From positions 1-43,114 of the forward strand of contig CANGTI010000003.1 in assembly GCA_947456795.1 (NCBI GenBank): a stretch of 43,114 bases of DNA. Reading direction: 5' to 3'. This document shows positions 1 to 7,167 of this stretch, in pieces. The number at the start of each line of letters is the position of its first letter. Position 1 is the first letter of the stretch. The notes below the pieces were generated by a model, which did no database searches, was not told where the DNA came from, and saw nothing but the letters and a program-made list of their open reading frames with translations. The stretch is from Rickettsiales bacterium (GTDB lineage Bacteria > Pseudomonadota > Alphaproteobacteria > Rickettsiales > Rickettsiaceae). Made by a program: the position numbers and the translations under genes.

Positions 1-465
<465 letters not shown>

Positions 466-575
466 TTCGCACTTAGAGAAGTTGCATGCAGTACTAACTT
501 TATACAACTCAGTTGACGAACAAATTTAATGAAAACTTTAATGAAAGGATAATGTCAAAGCCTTGGCTTGCAGCT

Positions 576-697
576 TTGGCTTGGTAATTATAGCGCAGGT
601 GCCACACCAGATCCCATCCCGAACTCGAAGGTGAAACCCTGCTGCGCCGATGGTACTCCGTCATAAGACGCGGGAGAGTAGGTCGTTGCCAGGCTTG
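576..697 (+). rRNA. rrf: 5S ribosomal RNA
   Basis: This has the typical alphaproteobacterial 5S core, including CACACCAGATCCCATCCCGA, GAACTCGAAGGTGAAACC and a 3' half ending GAGAGTAGGTCGTTGCCAGG. Helix I forms between GGCTTGGT near the 5' end and GCCAGGCT near the 3' end, with G-U pairs. It is downstream of 23S on the same strand and probably transcribed with it. The ends are set from helix I and may be off by two or three bases. Confidence 0.93.
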
Positions 698-946
698 AGG
701 TGCGAGTCATGTGCCTTGTTTACACCATGGACATCCTGCGCATTATGTGATCTTCTTGTGGCTTTTACTTTTTTAATACTTATTGCGAGAGATTGTGCAA
801 TTTGACGCCTCGCTGCTTCTAAAATTTCTCAGTCTAGTTTGTAATCTTCTTTTGTGAACTCTCAGTTGGTTCTTTCTAGTTGGTTCTTATTACCTCGCGA
901 TCCTTTCAGTTCCCCCCCCCTTCAATTTCTTTGTGATAGGTTCATT

Positions 947-1756
947 ATGTTTAAAATGATTACGTGGATTTTTGCTGGGCTCTTTCTTTTAGGAATCTCC
1001 GCATGGGCCTCTATTAAGGTGTTTGGTCTGAGCTACGAACAGCCAAATTACAAGGTCACTGCATCTCAAGGAAGAATTGAAATTCGTGATTATCCATCAA
1101 TGATTGTGGCTCAAGGAGAATTTACTGGTGAAAGAAAAGACTCAATCAATAAAGGTTTCATGGTAGTTGCTGGCTATATTTTTGGTAAGAACGTTTCTGC
1201 CCAAAATGTAAACATGACAGTGCCTGTAATGCAGCAATCATCTGAAAAGATTTCGATGACAGTGCCTGTAATGCAGCAATCATCTGAAAAGATTTCGATG
1301 ACAGTGCCTGTAATGCAGCAATCGTCCGAAAAGATTTCGATGACAGTGCCTGTAATGCAGCAATCGTCCGAAAAGATTCCGATGACAGTGCCTGTAATGC
1401 AGCAATCGTCCGAAAAGATTCCGATGACAGTGCCTGTAATGCAATCAGAAAACCCAAATAATAATTGGACTTTAAGTTTTGTGATGCCCGCCAAGTACTC
1501 CTTACAAACTTTACCAACTCCAACAAACACAAACGTTAAGCTCAAGGAAATTCCTGCAAAACGCTGTGCAGTGATCCGTTTCTCTGGAATGTGGACAGAA
1601 AATAACCTCAATAAACGCACATCAGAACTACAAAAATTCATCACATCACAACATTTAACTGCTATCTCGACCCCGATTTATGCATTTTTTAATCCGCCTT
1701 GGACACCATGGTTTATGAGACGTAATGAGATTATGATAGAAATATCGAAGAATTAA
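947..1756 (+). CDS. SOUL/heme-binding-like family protein with expanded internal repeat, membrane-anchored
   Basis: A 269-residue protein from the ATG at 947, which has an AGG about 6 bases upstream. An in-frame GTG at 854 would add 31 unlikely residues and run through a C9 tract. Residues about 5-23 are hydrophobic and look like an N-terminal membrane anchor. The rest matches the SOUL family along its length: EQPNYKV, EIRDYPSMIVA, a GYIFGKN-type segment, the MTxPV motif, FVMPAKYSLQTLP, VIRFSGMW, and NPPWTPWFMRRNE at the C terminus. Family members bind heme or tetrapyrroles, or are described only as heme-binding-like; the function here is inferred. The family normally has two MTxPV motifs about 14 residues apart. 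This protein has six, from five 42-bp tandem units. It sits alone between 5S rRNA and a small gene. Confidence 0.85.
   Translation: MFKMITWIFAGLFLLGISAWASIKVFGLSYEQPNYKVTASQGRIEIRDYPSMIVAQGEFTGERKDSINKGFMVVAGYIFGKNVSAQNVNMTVPVMQQSSEKISMTVPVMQQSSEKISMTVPVMQQSSEKISMTVPVMQQSSEKIPMTVPVMQQSSEKIPMTVPVMQSENPNNNWTLSFVMPAKYSLQTLPTPTNTNVKLKEIPAKRCAVIRFSGMWTENNLNKRTSELQKFITSQHLTAISTPIYAFFNPPWTPWFMRRNEIMIEISKN
1214..1443 (+). repeat. 42-bp in-frame tandem repeat, five full units and a partial sixth
   Basis: Units start at 1214, 1256, 1298, 1340 and 1382. A partial copy from 1424 runs to about 1443. Each encodes 14 residues, MTVPVMQQSSEKI followed by S or P. Units 1 and 2 share the variant TCATCT with ATTTCG, unit 3 has TCGTCC with ATTTCG, and units 4 and 5 have TCGTCC with ATTCCG. 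Neighbouring units are therefore the most alike, as expected from stepwise slippage or unequal crossing over. Confidence 0.97.
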
Positions 1757-1809
1757 AAAAATAGCTTACAATGCTCAATGTAGATTGAGGTGTGTTTTGC
1801 AAATATCTT

Positions 1810-1823
1810 TATAATGTAGATTA
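1810..1823 (+). promoter_or_regulatory. TATAAT -10 box placed for a leaderless start
   Basis: A perfect TATAAT at 1810-1815 is followed by seven bases and then the ATG of the 77-residue gene at 1823. Transcription normally begins about seven bases after a -10 box, so the ATG would be the 5' end of the mRNA. The best -35 candidate, TTGAGG at 1785-1790, is 19 bp away and weak. The same arrangement is seen at 42869-42884. Confidence 0.5.
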
Positions 1824-2056
1824 TGTCGGAGCGCCCATTTGATGCTGAATCTCCTACAAAACACCCGGAAGATTCTTCAAAAAATGTCAAGCCTATTACA
1901 ACAGACTCTCAGGCTTTTACCTCTGACATTTCAGAGGTAAAGCTTTTGCCTATATGTGAAACTCCTCTATCAATTGAGTGGTATACAGATTGGAATGAAG
2001 TTGCTGCAAACAATTGTGGTCCTGATTGCTCCAACCCTTTGCATAACCATAAGTAG
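1823..2056 (+). CDS. Small hypothetical protein with Cys/His-rich C terminus
   Basis: I do not recognise this 77-residue protein. The first half is polar and low-complexity (Ser, Thr, Pro, Lys), as in a disordered tail. The second half contains IEWYTDWNEVAANNCGPDC and ends in SNPLHNHK, so two Cys and two His lie within the last 14 residues and could bind a metal, although nothing shows that they do. No signal peptide or membrane segment. There is no Shine-Dalgarno sequence, but a TATAAT box lies 7 bases before the ATG. The amino-acid composition and acceptable start context make it more likely real than not. Confidence 0.55.
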   Translation: MSERPFDAESPTKHPEDSSKNVKPITTDSQAFTSDISEVKLLPICETPLSIEWYTDWNEVAANNCGPDCSNPLHNHK

Positions 2057-2591
2057 TGCCCAAGACAATAACCGTCTAGTAAATATCAGGCAGTTAGATT
2101 TTGGAGCTTTTGCTGGATGCTATCCAAATTAGGGTAAGATTTGCTGAAGAAAATTAGCCCTTTTAACTTTGATTGGATAATAATCAATACTCAGTAAGGA
2201 GTGTGGCACGCTTACTAAATTGCTCTTTGCTGTGGTAAATTGTCATCCACGCTGCCGTATGCAATGGAAAAAAAAATACAGCAAAGCAGATTTTAGAACT
2301 TAGGAATATCAAAAAATGGAAGGAGAGGTAAAAATTCCGGCCTAGATGGATGTAGGATATTCAGTCTCCTACATATCATCTGTTGATGTATGTGCCTCTC
2401 CACAAAACTGCATATCTGACACATCTACATAATACTCGCTTCTAAAGCTTCCATTTTCCTCCTCTCCCTTAACTAAAAAGACGTAATTAACGAATATATC
2501 TCAATCAAAATTAAATATCTTTACACAAGTGCTTAACTGAGGTACCCGTGATAGGGAGTGATGTTAACTTTAATTAAGTAGTACAAATATT
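2057..2591. other. 535-bp gene-poor stretch with one decayed minus-strand reading frame and inverted repeats
   Basis: No intact gene. On the minus strand, a frame open from about 2497 down to a TAG at 2369-2371 encodes about 42 residues, including VKGEEENGSFRSEYYVDVSD. It has no ATG, GTG or TTG at its beginning and looks like the 3' remnant of a gene. A hairpin with an 8-bp perfect stem (arms 2350-2357 and 2367-2374) overlaps its stop. A 9-bp inverted repeat, CTTTGCTGT at 2225-2233 and ACAGCAAAG at 2278-2286, has a 44-bp spacer and may be chance. I see nothing else recognisable. Confidence 0.4.
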
Positions 2592-3956
2592 ATGACTAAA
2601 AGTTTCATAAACAACGGCAAGGCAGTTCCCAGCACGATTGATATTAATCAAGCGCAAATACGCACTGAGCCTATAGGCTATAAGTATTCCTTAGTAAATG
2701 TTGGAAACGAGCATATAGAAGATGAAGAAAAAAAGCTTAGCCCAGAAGAGTTGGCATTGGTACCCGATATCATGCAAAAACCGGGTAGTAACAGAATTCC
2801 CGTGGAGCAGGCAATAGCTGCAAAAGCAGATTTTCTTTCAGAGTTTGCCCGAAATAATCCACAATGGCAAGAAGAGGCCGCAAAGCTAAGAGATGGAGAA
2901 TATTGTCCTCCTTCAGAAGGAGTGAACGCTTTTGGCTATGATCAGGCTCAAAAACTTCCCAGTCATGACTATCAAATCAGCAAGCAGATGATAGCTTTGC
3001 AATATTCAGGTGGCAAAACACTAGAGGATGCTGTGGAAGCACTAAAGAAATCAGAACTGTCCGTACACTTTGTAATTGAAAAGGACGGAAGCGTACATCA
3101 ACTCGTTGATACATATTATAGAGCATACTCTGTTGGAGTGGGCAATTTTACTCAAGATTCATTTTTATATCCAAAATATCCAGGTGAGCAAATTCCAGAG
3201 AAAGTAGTAGAAAATAACCTAAACTCCTTTGCGATCTCAGTTATGCACATCAATAACGGAATGGAATATTTCTCTTCTCAGCAAATCCGTGCATCTTGTA
3301 CTTTGATAAATGATTTGTGTGAGGGATTAAAGATCAGCCAAAACCTTGTAATAGGGCACTCAGATTGGACTCCCTTCAGAATGACAAGCCCTGGACCATA
3401 CTTTGATTGGCAAGGTCTTTCTAAGAACGATATCGGCATATTGCCAGCAGACCATCAAGATGTAAGCGATACTAGTGTTCTTTTGTCTTGGAAAGATATT
3501 GGCAATCTTAATGCAGGCGCGTGGGAAAATGTTAGCACGCTTAGCCAATACGGATACTATATTCCGCAAAGTGACATTGCCGGACAAATAATGACCGACT
3601 CCGTAGGGAAAGCTTTGCTTGCCTTTAGAACACACTTTTCAGGAAAAGAGATTTTAGCCGATCCAGATCAGAAAGAGGCGTGGGACACCTACATTGAATT
3701 GTCAAAGACTAAAGACCCTAAGGCAAAAGATTCGCTTAAAGAGCTTGCAATTTTTACTGAAAAAGATGCAGCCAAATTAAATGATATAATTAGCAAAATG
3801 CCAGCAGCACAAGCTGATGCTGATAGTTGTTTACAAAAAAGTTTAGAATTCAGAGCAACACAAGAAACTCAAGTTGAAAATCAGGCAGTAGAAGCTTTAG
3901 GAAGTTTAAGCTTAGGGGAAGATAGGGGTGAAAGCACCGATGTACCCGTTGCATAA
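2592..3956 (+). CDS. AmiD-like N-acetylmuramoyl-L-alanine amidase homologue, probably catalytically inactive
   Basis: A 454-residue protein. Residues about 122-285 align by eye with the amidase_2/AmpD-AmiD fold: VHFVIEKDGSVHQLVD (158-173), then NSFAISV (211-217), IGHSDWTPFRMTSPGPYFDW (254-273). Residues about 318-375, with SQYGYYIP and ALLAFRTHF, resemble the C-terminal peptidoglycan-binding-like domain of E. coli AmiD. Known members cut the bond between MurNAc and the stem peptide using zinc held by His, His and Asp. Here only one ligand is kept (H256): the first His is Q137, the Asp is S266, the catalytic Glu is S216 and the catalytic Lys is M264. The N-terminal 120 residues are polar and unrecognised, and there is no signal peptide or lipobox. 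The frame is long and undamaged, which argues for selection on some non-hydrolytic role. No obvious Shine-Dalgarno before the ATG. Confidence 0.7.
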   Translation: MTKSFINNGKAVPSTIDINQAQIRTEPIGYKYSLVNVGNEHIEDEEKKLSPEELALVPDIMQKPGSNRIPVEQAIAAKADFLSEFARNNPQWQEEAAKLRDGEYCPPSEGVNAFGYDQAQKLPSHDYQISKQMIALQYSGGKTLEDAVEALKKSELSVHFVIEKDGSVHQLVDTYYRAYSVGVGNFTQDSFLYPKYPGEQIPEKVVENNLNSFAISVMHINNGMEYFSSQQIRASCTLINDLCEGLKISQNLVIGHSDWTPFRMTSPGPYFDWQGLSKNDIGILPADHQDVSDTSVLLSWKDIGNLNAGAWENVSTLSQYGYYIPQSDIAGQIMTDSVGKALLAFRTHFSGKEILADPDQKEAWDTYIELSKTKDPKAKDSLKELAIFTEKDAAKLNDIISKMPAAQADADSCLQKSLEFRATQETQVENQAVEALGSLSLGEDRGESTDVPVA

Positions 3957-3970
3957 TTAAAATAAGAAAA

Positions 3971-3997
3971 GCCAGCAGATTTTTACACTCTGCTGGC
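3971..3997 (-). terminator. Intrinsic terminator-like hairpin between convergent frames
   Basis: A perfect 9-bp stem, GCCAGCAGA at 3971-3979 and TCTGCTGGC at 3989-3997, with a 9-base loop. On the minus strand it is followed by TTTTCTTATTTT, as in a Rho-independent terminator. It would end transcripts of the decayed minus-strand frame at 4043-4190, and the stem may also help end the plus-strand amidase-like transcript that stops at 3956. Confidence 0.65.
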
Positions 3998-4328
3998 CCC
4001 TGAAAATCTCTCGTCTAGATGACGTAGAAAAGCATTCTGTAGTTAATAATATGTCTCAGATAACACTATATCGCCCAAAAGATCCTCCATTTCTGCTATC
4101 TGACACGTAGGCTCTGGACTCATTTCTAGAGTTTCTACTTCCACCTCTTTCACTACTTCCAAAATTAAGACCGATAATCTAGATTAAAAACGGGCAAGGC
4201 GAAGAGTATAATATCTGGATTCAAAGACAATGCAAAAAAATTAGCACTAAATATCTAGCAAGATCAACTCATTGGAGACCAAAACCGCAAATTTTAAATA
4301 CTGTTGCAGATGTTTTAATAAATTAGAT
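3998..4328. pseudogene. Decayed gene fragments on both strands
   Basis: The stretch between the amidase-like gene and the ferredoxin gene has no intact gene but two protein-like fragments. On the minus strand, a frame from about 4192 to a TAA at 4043-4045 encodes LEVVKEVEVETLEMSPEP followed by an acidic tail ending LSETYY; its only plausible start is a TTG at 4162. On the plus strand, a frame from about 4178 to TAG at about 4325 encodes a segment containing NIWIQRQCKKISTKYLARST and has no start codon. Neither is recognised. They look like the ends of two genes whose other parts are gone. Confidence 0.35.
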
Positions 4329-4670
4329 TCAAGCCAGATTACAAGTCCCTTCTGGAATTTTGAATCTTATGCCCTGCATTTCTTTTGTAATAATGAGCTG
4401 ACAACAAAGGCGAGAAGTGGGCTCTAAACCAAATGCCATGTCAAGCATATCTTCTTCTTCTTCGCTTGGACTTGGAAGAGCGTCATAGCAAGCTTTATCC
4501 TCTACAATTACATGACACGTTGCACAAGCAAGACCACCTCCACAAGCACCTTCAATGCCGACATCATTGTGTTTTGCAACTTCTAAAATAGATAAACCTA
4601 CATGAGCCTCAACTAATTGCTCAGTTCCATCGGGATAAATAAAGATAACTTGCACCTTCTCAGTAGACAT
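4329..4670 (-). CDS. fdx: 2Fe-2S ferredoxin, adrenodoxin type
   Basis: A 113-residue electron carrier using the ATG at 4670; a TTG at 4682 would add four residues. The 2Fe-2S binding cysteines are C43, C49 and C52 in GACGGGLACATC, with the fourth at C90 in SRLCCQ, the spacing of adrenodoxin/Isc-type ferredoxins. SEEEEDMLDMAFGLEPTSR is the typical acidic partner-binding helix region. Members of this group feed electrons to Fe-S cluster assembly and to some oxygenases, and act in the cytoplasm. No isc genes are next to it here. It is transcribed away from era, sharing a 97-bp divergent upstream region. Confidence 0.93.
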   Translation of the reverse strand: MSTEKVQVIFIYPDGTEQLVEAHVGLSILEVAKHNDVGIEGACGGGLACATCHVIVEDKACYDALPSPSEEEEDMLDMAFGLEPTSRLCCQLIITKEMQGIRFKIPEGTCNLA

Positions 4671-4767
4671 CTTATAAACCAATCAAAATCCAAAGAAGCT
4701 TAATCTAGATATACGTGATATATTTCAATAGCATCAATTATTGTATAAAAAAAACGGAAAATAATCA

Positions 4768-5661
4768 ATGAACACAAAATTTGCAACAATAGCTTTGATA
4801 GGAAAACCAAATGTTGGTAAATCTACTTTGCTCAATTACTTAATCGGACAAAAAGTATCAATCGTTACTCATAAACCTCAAACAACTCGTACAACGATTA
4901 CAGGCGTAGTCACTAAGGACAATACACAGTTTTTGTTTTTAGATACTCCAGGAATTTTTGCGACACAAAACAATCTAGACAAAAATATGGTTAGATGCGC
5001 GTGGTCCAGTATCTCAGCAGCAGACTACGTATTATTACTGATCGATGCCACGAAAGACTATGAACCAGATAACATCACAAAAGGAATATTAAAAAAAATA
5101 GAAAAACATGAACAAAATAATATTGCTATAGTTTTTAACAAAGTAGATAAAGTAGACTTTGTTGCATTACAAAAATTGCAACAACAGATGAAGGCACTCA
5201 TGCCTGATGCAATACAGTTTAAAACTTCCGCAGTTTCGGGAAAAGGAGTTGGAGATTTAATCCGTCATTTAAAAAGTATAGCTCCAATCTCTCCCTTACA
5301 GTACGACAGGCTTTCTTATACAACACTTTCGATGAGATTTATTGCTTCTGAAATAACAAGAGAACAACTATTTTTACAATTAGGACACGAACTACCATAT
5401 AAAGTAAAAGTAGATACCGAGTCTTGGGAGGATCTAGAAGGTAATAGAGTGATAATCAAGCAAGTCATTACCACAGAAGAAAAGAACCATAAATACATGA
5501 TTCTGGGCAACAAGGGGCAAAAAATTAAAAGTATCGGCCAAAAATCAAGGCAAGAAATCAATAAGGTTCTTGATGTGAGGGCTCACTTAGAACTTTTTGT
5601 GAACGTAACAAAAGATTGGATAGAAAATATAGAAAAGCAAACAGGTCAGCATCAGCTTTAG
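4768..5661 (+). CDS. era: GTPase Era, 30S subunit assembly factor
   Basis: A full-length 297-residue Era. GTPase motifs: G1 GKPNVGKS at residues 12-19, G2 in the QTTRTT stretch near 38-43, G3 DTPG at 59-62, G4 NKVD at 124-127, G5 SA at 154-155. The C-terminal KH domain carries GNKG at 247-250 and ends in DVRAHLELFVNVTKDW. Era binds the 3' end of 16S rRNA and couples GTP hydrolysis to small-subunit maturation. GGA lies 12 bases before the ATG. The gene is alone on its strand; its usual neighbours rnc and lepB are not here. A hairpin lies just downstream. Confidence 0.97.
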   Translation: MNTKFATIALIGKPNVGKSTLLNYLIGQKVSIVTHKPQTTRTTITGVVTKDNTQFLFLDTPGIFATQNNLDKNMVRCAWSSISAADYVLLLIDATKDYEPDNITKGILKKIEKHEQNNIAIVFNKVDKVDFVALQKLQQQMKALMPDAIQFKTSAVSGKGVGDLIRHLKSIAPISPLQYDRLSYTTLSMRFIASEITREQLFLQLGHELPYKVKVDTESWEDLEGNRVIIKQVITTEEKNHKYMILGNKGQKIKSIGQKSRQEINKVLDVRAHLELFVNVTKDWIENIEKQTGQHQL

Positions 5662-5674
5662 AACAATTGAAAAT

Positions 5675-5701
5675 GCCCCACACCAAGATTGTGTATGGGG
5701 C
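5675..5701 (+). terminator. Hairpin between convergent era and the leucine-rich-repeat gene
   Basis: GCCCCA at 5675-5680 pairs with TGGGGC at 5696-5701, and CAC with GTG extends the stem after a small bulge. There is no good T-run on either strand, only ATTTT on the minus side. It sits between two converging genes, so a termination or mRNA-stabilising role is likely but not proven. Confidence 0.45.
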
Positions 5702-5756
5702 GTGCTCAAAACAGTTTTCAAACCAACATATTGCTCAAATGATTGACGCAATCCAT

Positions 5757-7080
5757 TTATTCTAGGGGAAGCTCATCCTGCGCCGGGCCGCCCAAAGCAT
5801 CTACTTGGGCAACAACCTCTACACCTGACAATGACTCTACCTTTATTGGGGGTTCAGAAGCTTTGTCGTCAACTCTATCAAGTCCAGCAAGCTTTCTATA
5901 CTTGTCATCCATAATCCAAATACCATGAGGGCCCACAAAGGAAAGTATTTTTTCCATTATTTCTGTATTTTTAGAAATCCTGGCAAAGGGAATAGCGTCT
6001 GGCAATTCTTTACGAACTCCAATGAGCTGCAAATAATGCTCAGCGATATATTTGTTAGCTTTAGACTCAATATTCTTATATAGTCTGCTCTTGCATCTAC
6101 TTCAGGAATAGTCAAAATGCCTAATGCATTGGGGTTTTTATTTATTCTTTGAAAGAACTTAAGATCTGAGACAAAGTTTTTTACTTCAGTCTCATCATTC
6201 AAAGCATGTTCATTTAATGTTTTAAATACTGTTTTTATCTTAGACACATTATATGAGGTCCTCTTTCGAATATCATGATCACCACCTATCAGTAAAAAAT
6301 CTACCATGGGTGTAAATCGCAATTTTACGGCCTCACAAAGAATATCAATTGTTTTTGAAGTTAAAGGATCCTCCTCATTGGTATCTTGTAACAAACCAAG
6401 TGAGACTAATGAAGTACTATTTTTAACCAAATGAGAAAATGCTAAAATTCCTGCATCTCCCATCAGGCTACCTGACAAATCAAGAGATGTTAAAGATGTA
6501 TTTCCCTTTAGTGCATCAGATAGCGCACTTGCCCCTTGGTTTGAAATCAGGTTGTTTCCTAATATAAGAGAGTTTAAGGTACTATTGCCCTTAAGAGCTC
6601 CCGCTAATTGAGAAATTCCTTGTTCCTCAACATGAAAGGGAGTACAGCAAAAGGAGGTTAAGGTCTTGTTACGTTGAAAAGCTTCAGCTAAATCCTCAAC
6701 TCTTATCCATTTTCCTAAGTCCTCTCTACCTATGTATACAAAGCTAGTTAAAGAAGAATTTACGTGTAGAGCTCTGAAAAATGGCCCCAGTATATCGTTT
6801 TCTGGAATATAGGTATCAGCAACTTGCCGCCCCCCATAGACCCCACAGCTACTGATAAAAAAAACTCTACAGACTTGTTTCCTTCTAAAGAGCGAGCTAA
6901 TTGCATTAACCCCCTTTTTGGTAGATGAGTAGGCAATTGAATGGTAAGCTTGCTTCCCATTTGACCCATAGCGTAATCTAGGTCTCTCTGCAAGATTTCC
7001 GAGCCTTGCGCTAATTCAGCCTCTGGTAAGCTTTGAAAATTATCAATCAATGTTTCAATGCTATTTCTGGTTCTGGACAT
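5757..7080 (-). pseudogene. Leucine-rich-repeat protein gene interrupted by two frameshifts
   Basis: Three minus-strand frames join into one protein of about 440 residues. The first (from ATG at 7080) runs to a G6 run at 6830-6835, where adding one G restores the next frame. That frame carries ribonuclease-inhibitor-type leucine-rich repeats with the pattern GNTSLTSLDLSGSLMGDAG; at least four units lie between about 6750 and 6400. A second one-base loss near 6080-6090 shifts into the last frame, whose joined reading DYI-KNIESKANKYIAEHYLQ is sensible and which ends at 5757. Both breaks are apparent single-base deletions. Repeats of this type mediate protein-protein contacts and are common in proteins of host-associated bacteria. 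Could be a recent pseudogene, a slippage-switched gene at the G run, or a sequencing error. Confidence 0.7.
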
Positions 7081-7167
7081 TACTTACCTATTAATTAGAA
7101 AATCCAATTCTCGGACTCAAATTTGAAGGTACTTCATATTAAATCCATGAATCCACAATCATTATCT

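Noticed and set aside
1214-1443. CRISPR-like regular repeats
   Set aside because: The units are directly adjacent without unique spacers, in frame and coding for the MTxPV motif. No cas genes are nearby.
1158-1644. Two long minus-strand frames with repeated ALQALSSESFRTI-like or CITGTVIGIFSDD-like units
   Set aside because: They are antisense shadows of the 42-bp repeat of the SOUL gene: a 42-bp unit keeps all six frames in register, so repeats stay open on both strands. The plus-strand frame has clear family similarity.
5743-5928. 61-codon plus-strand frame after era
   Set aside because: It is antisense to the C-terminal part of the leucine-rich-repeat gene and composed mainly of Ser, Thr and Pro, as expected of a shadow.
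6830-6840. Programmed ribosomal frameshift at the G6 run
   Set aside because: No slippery heptamer followed by a stimulatory structure was seen, and a second unrelated break downstream makes decay a simpler explanation.
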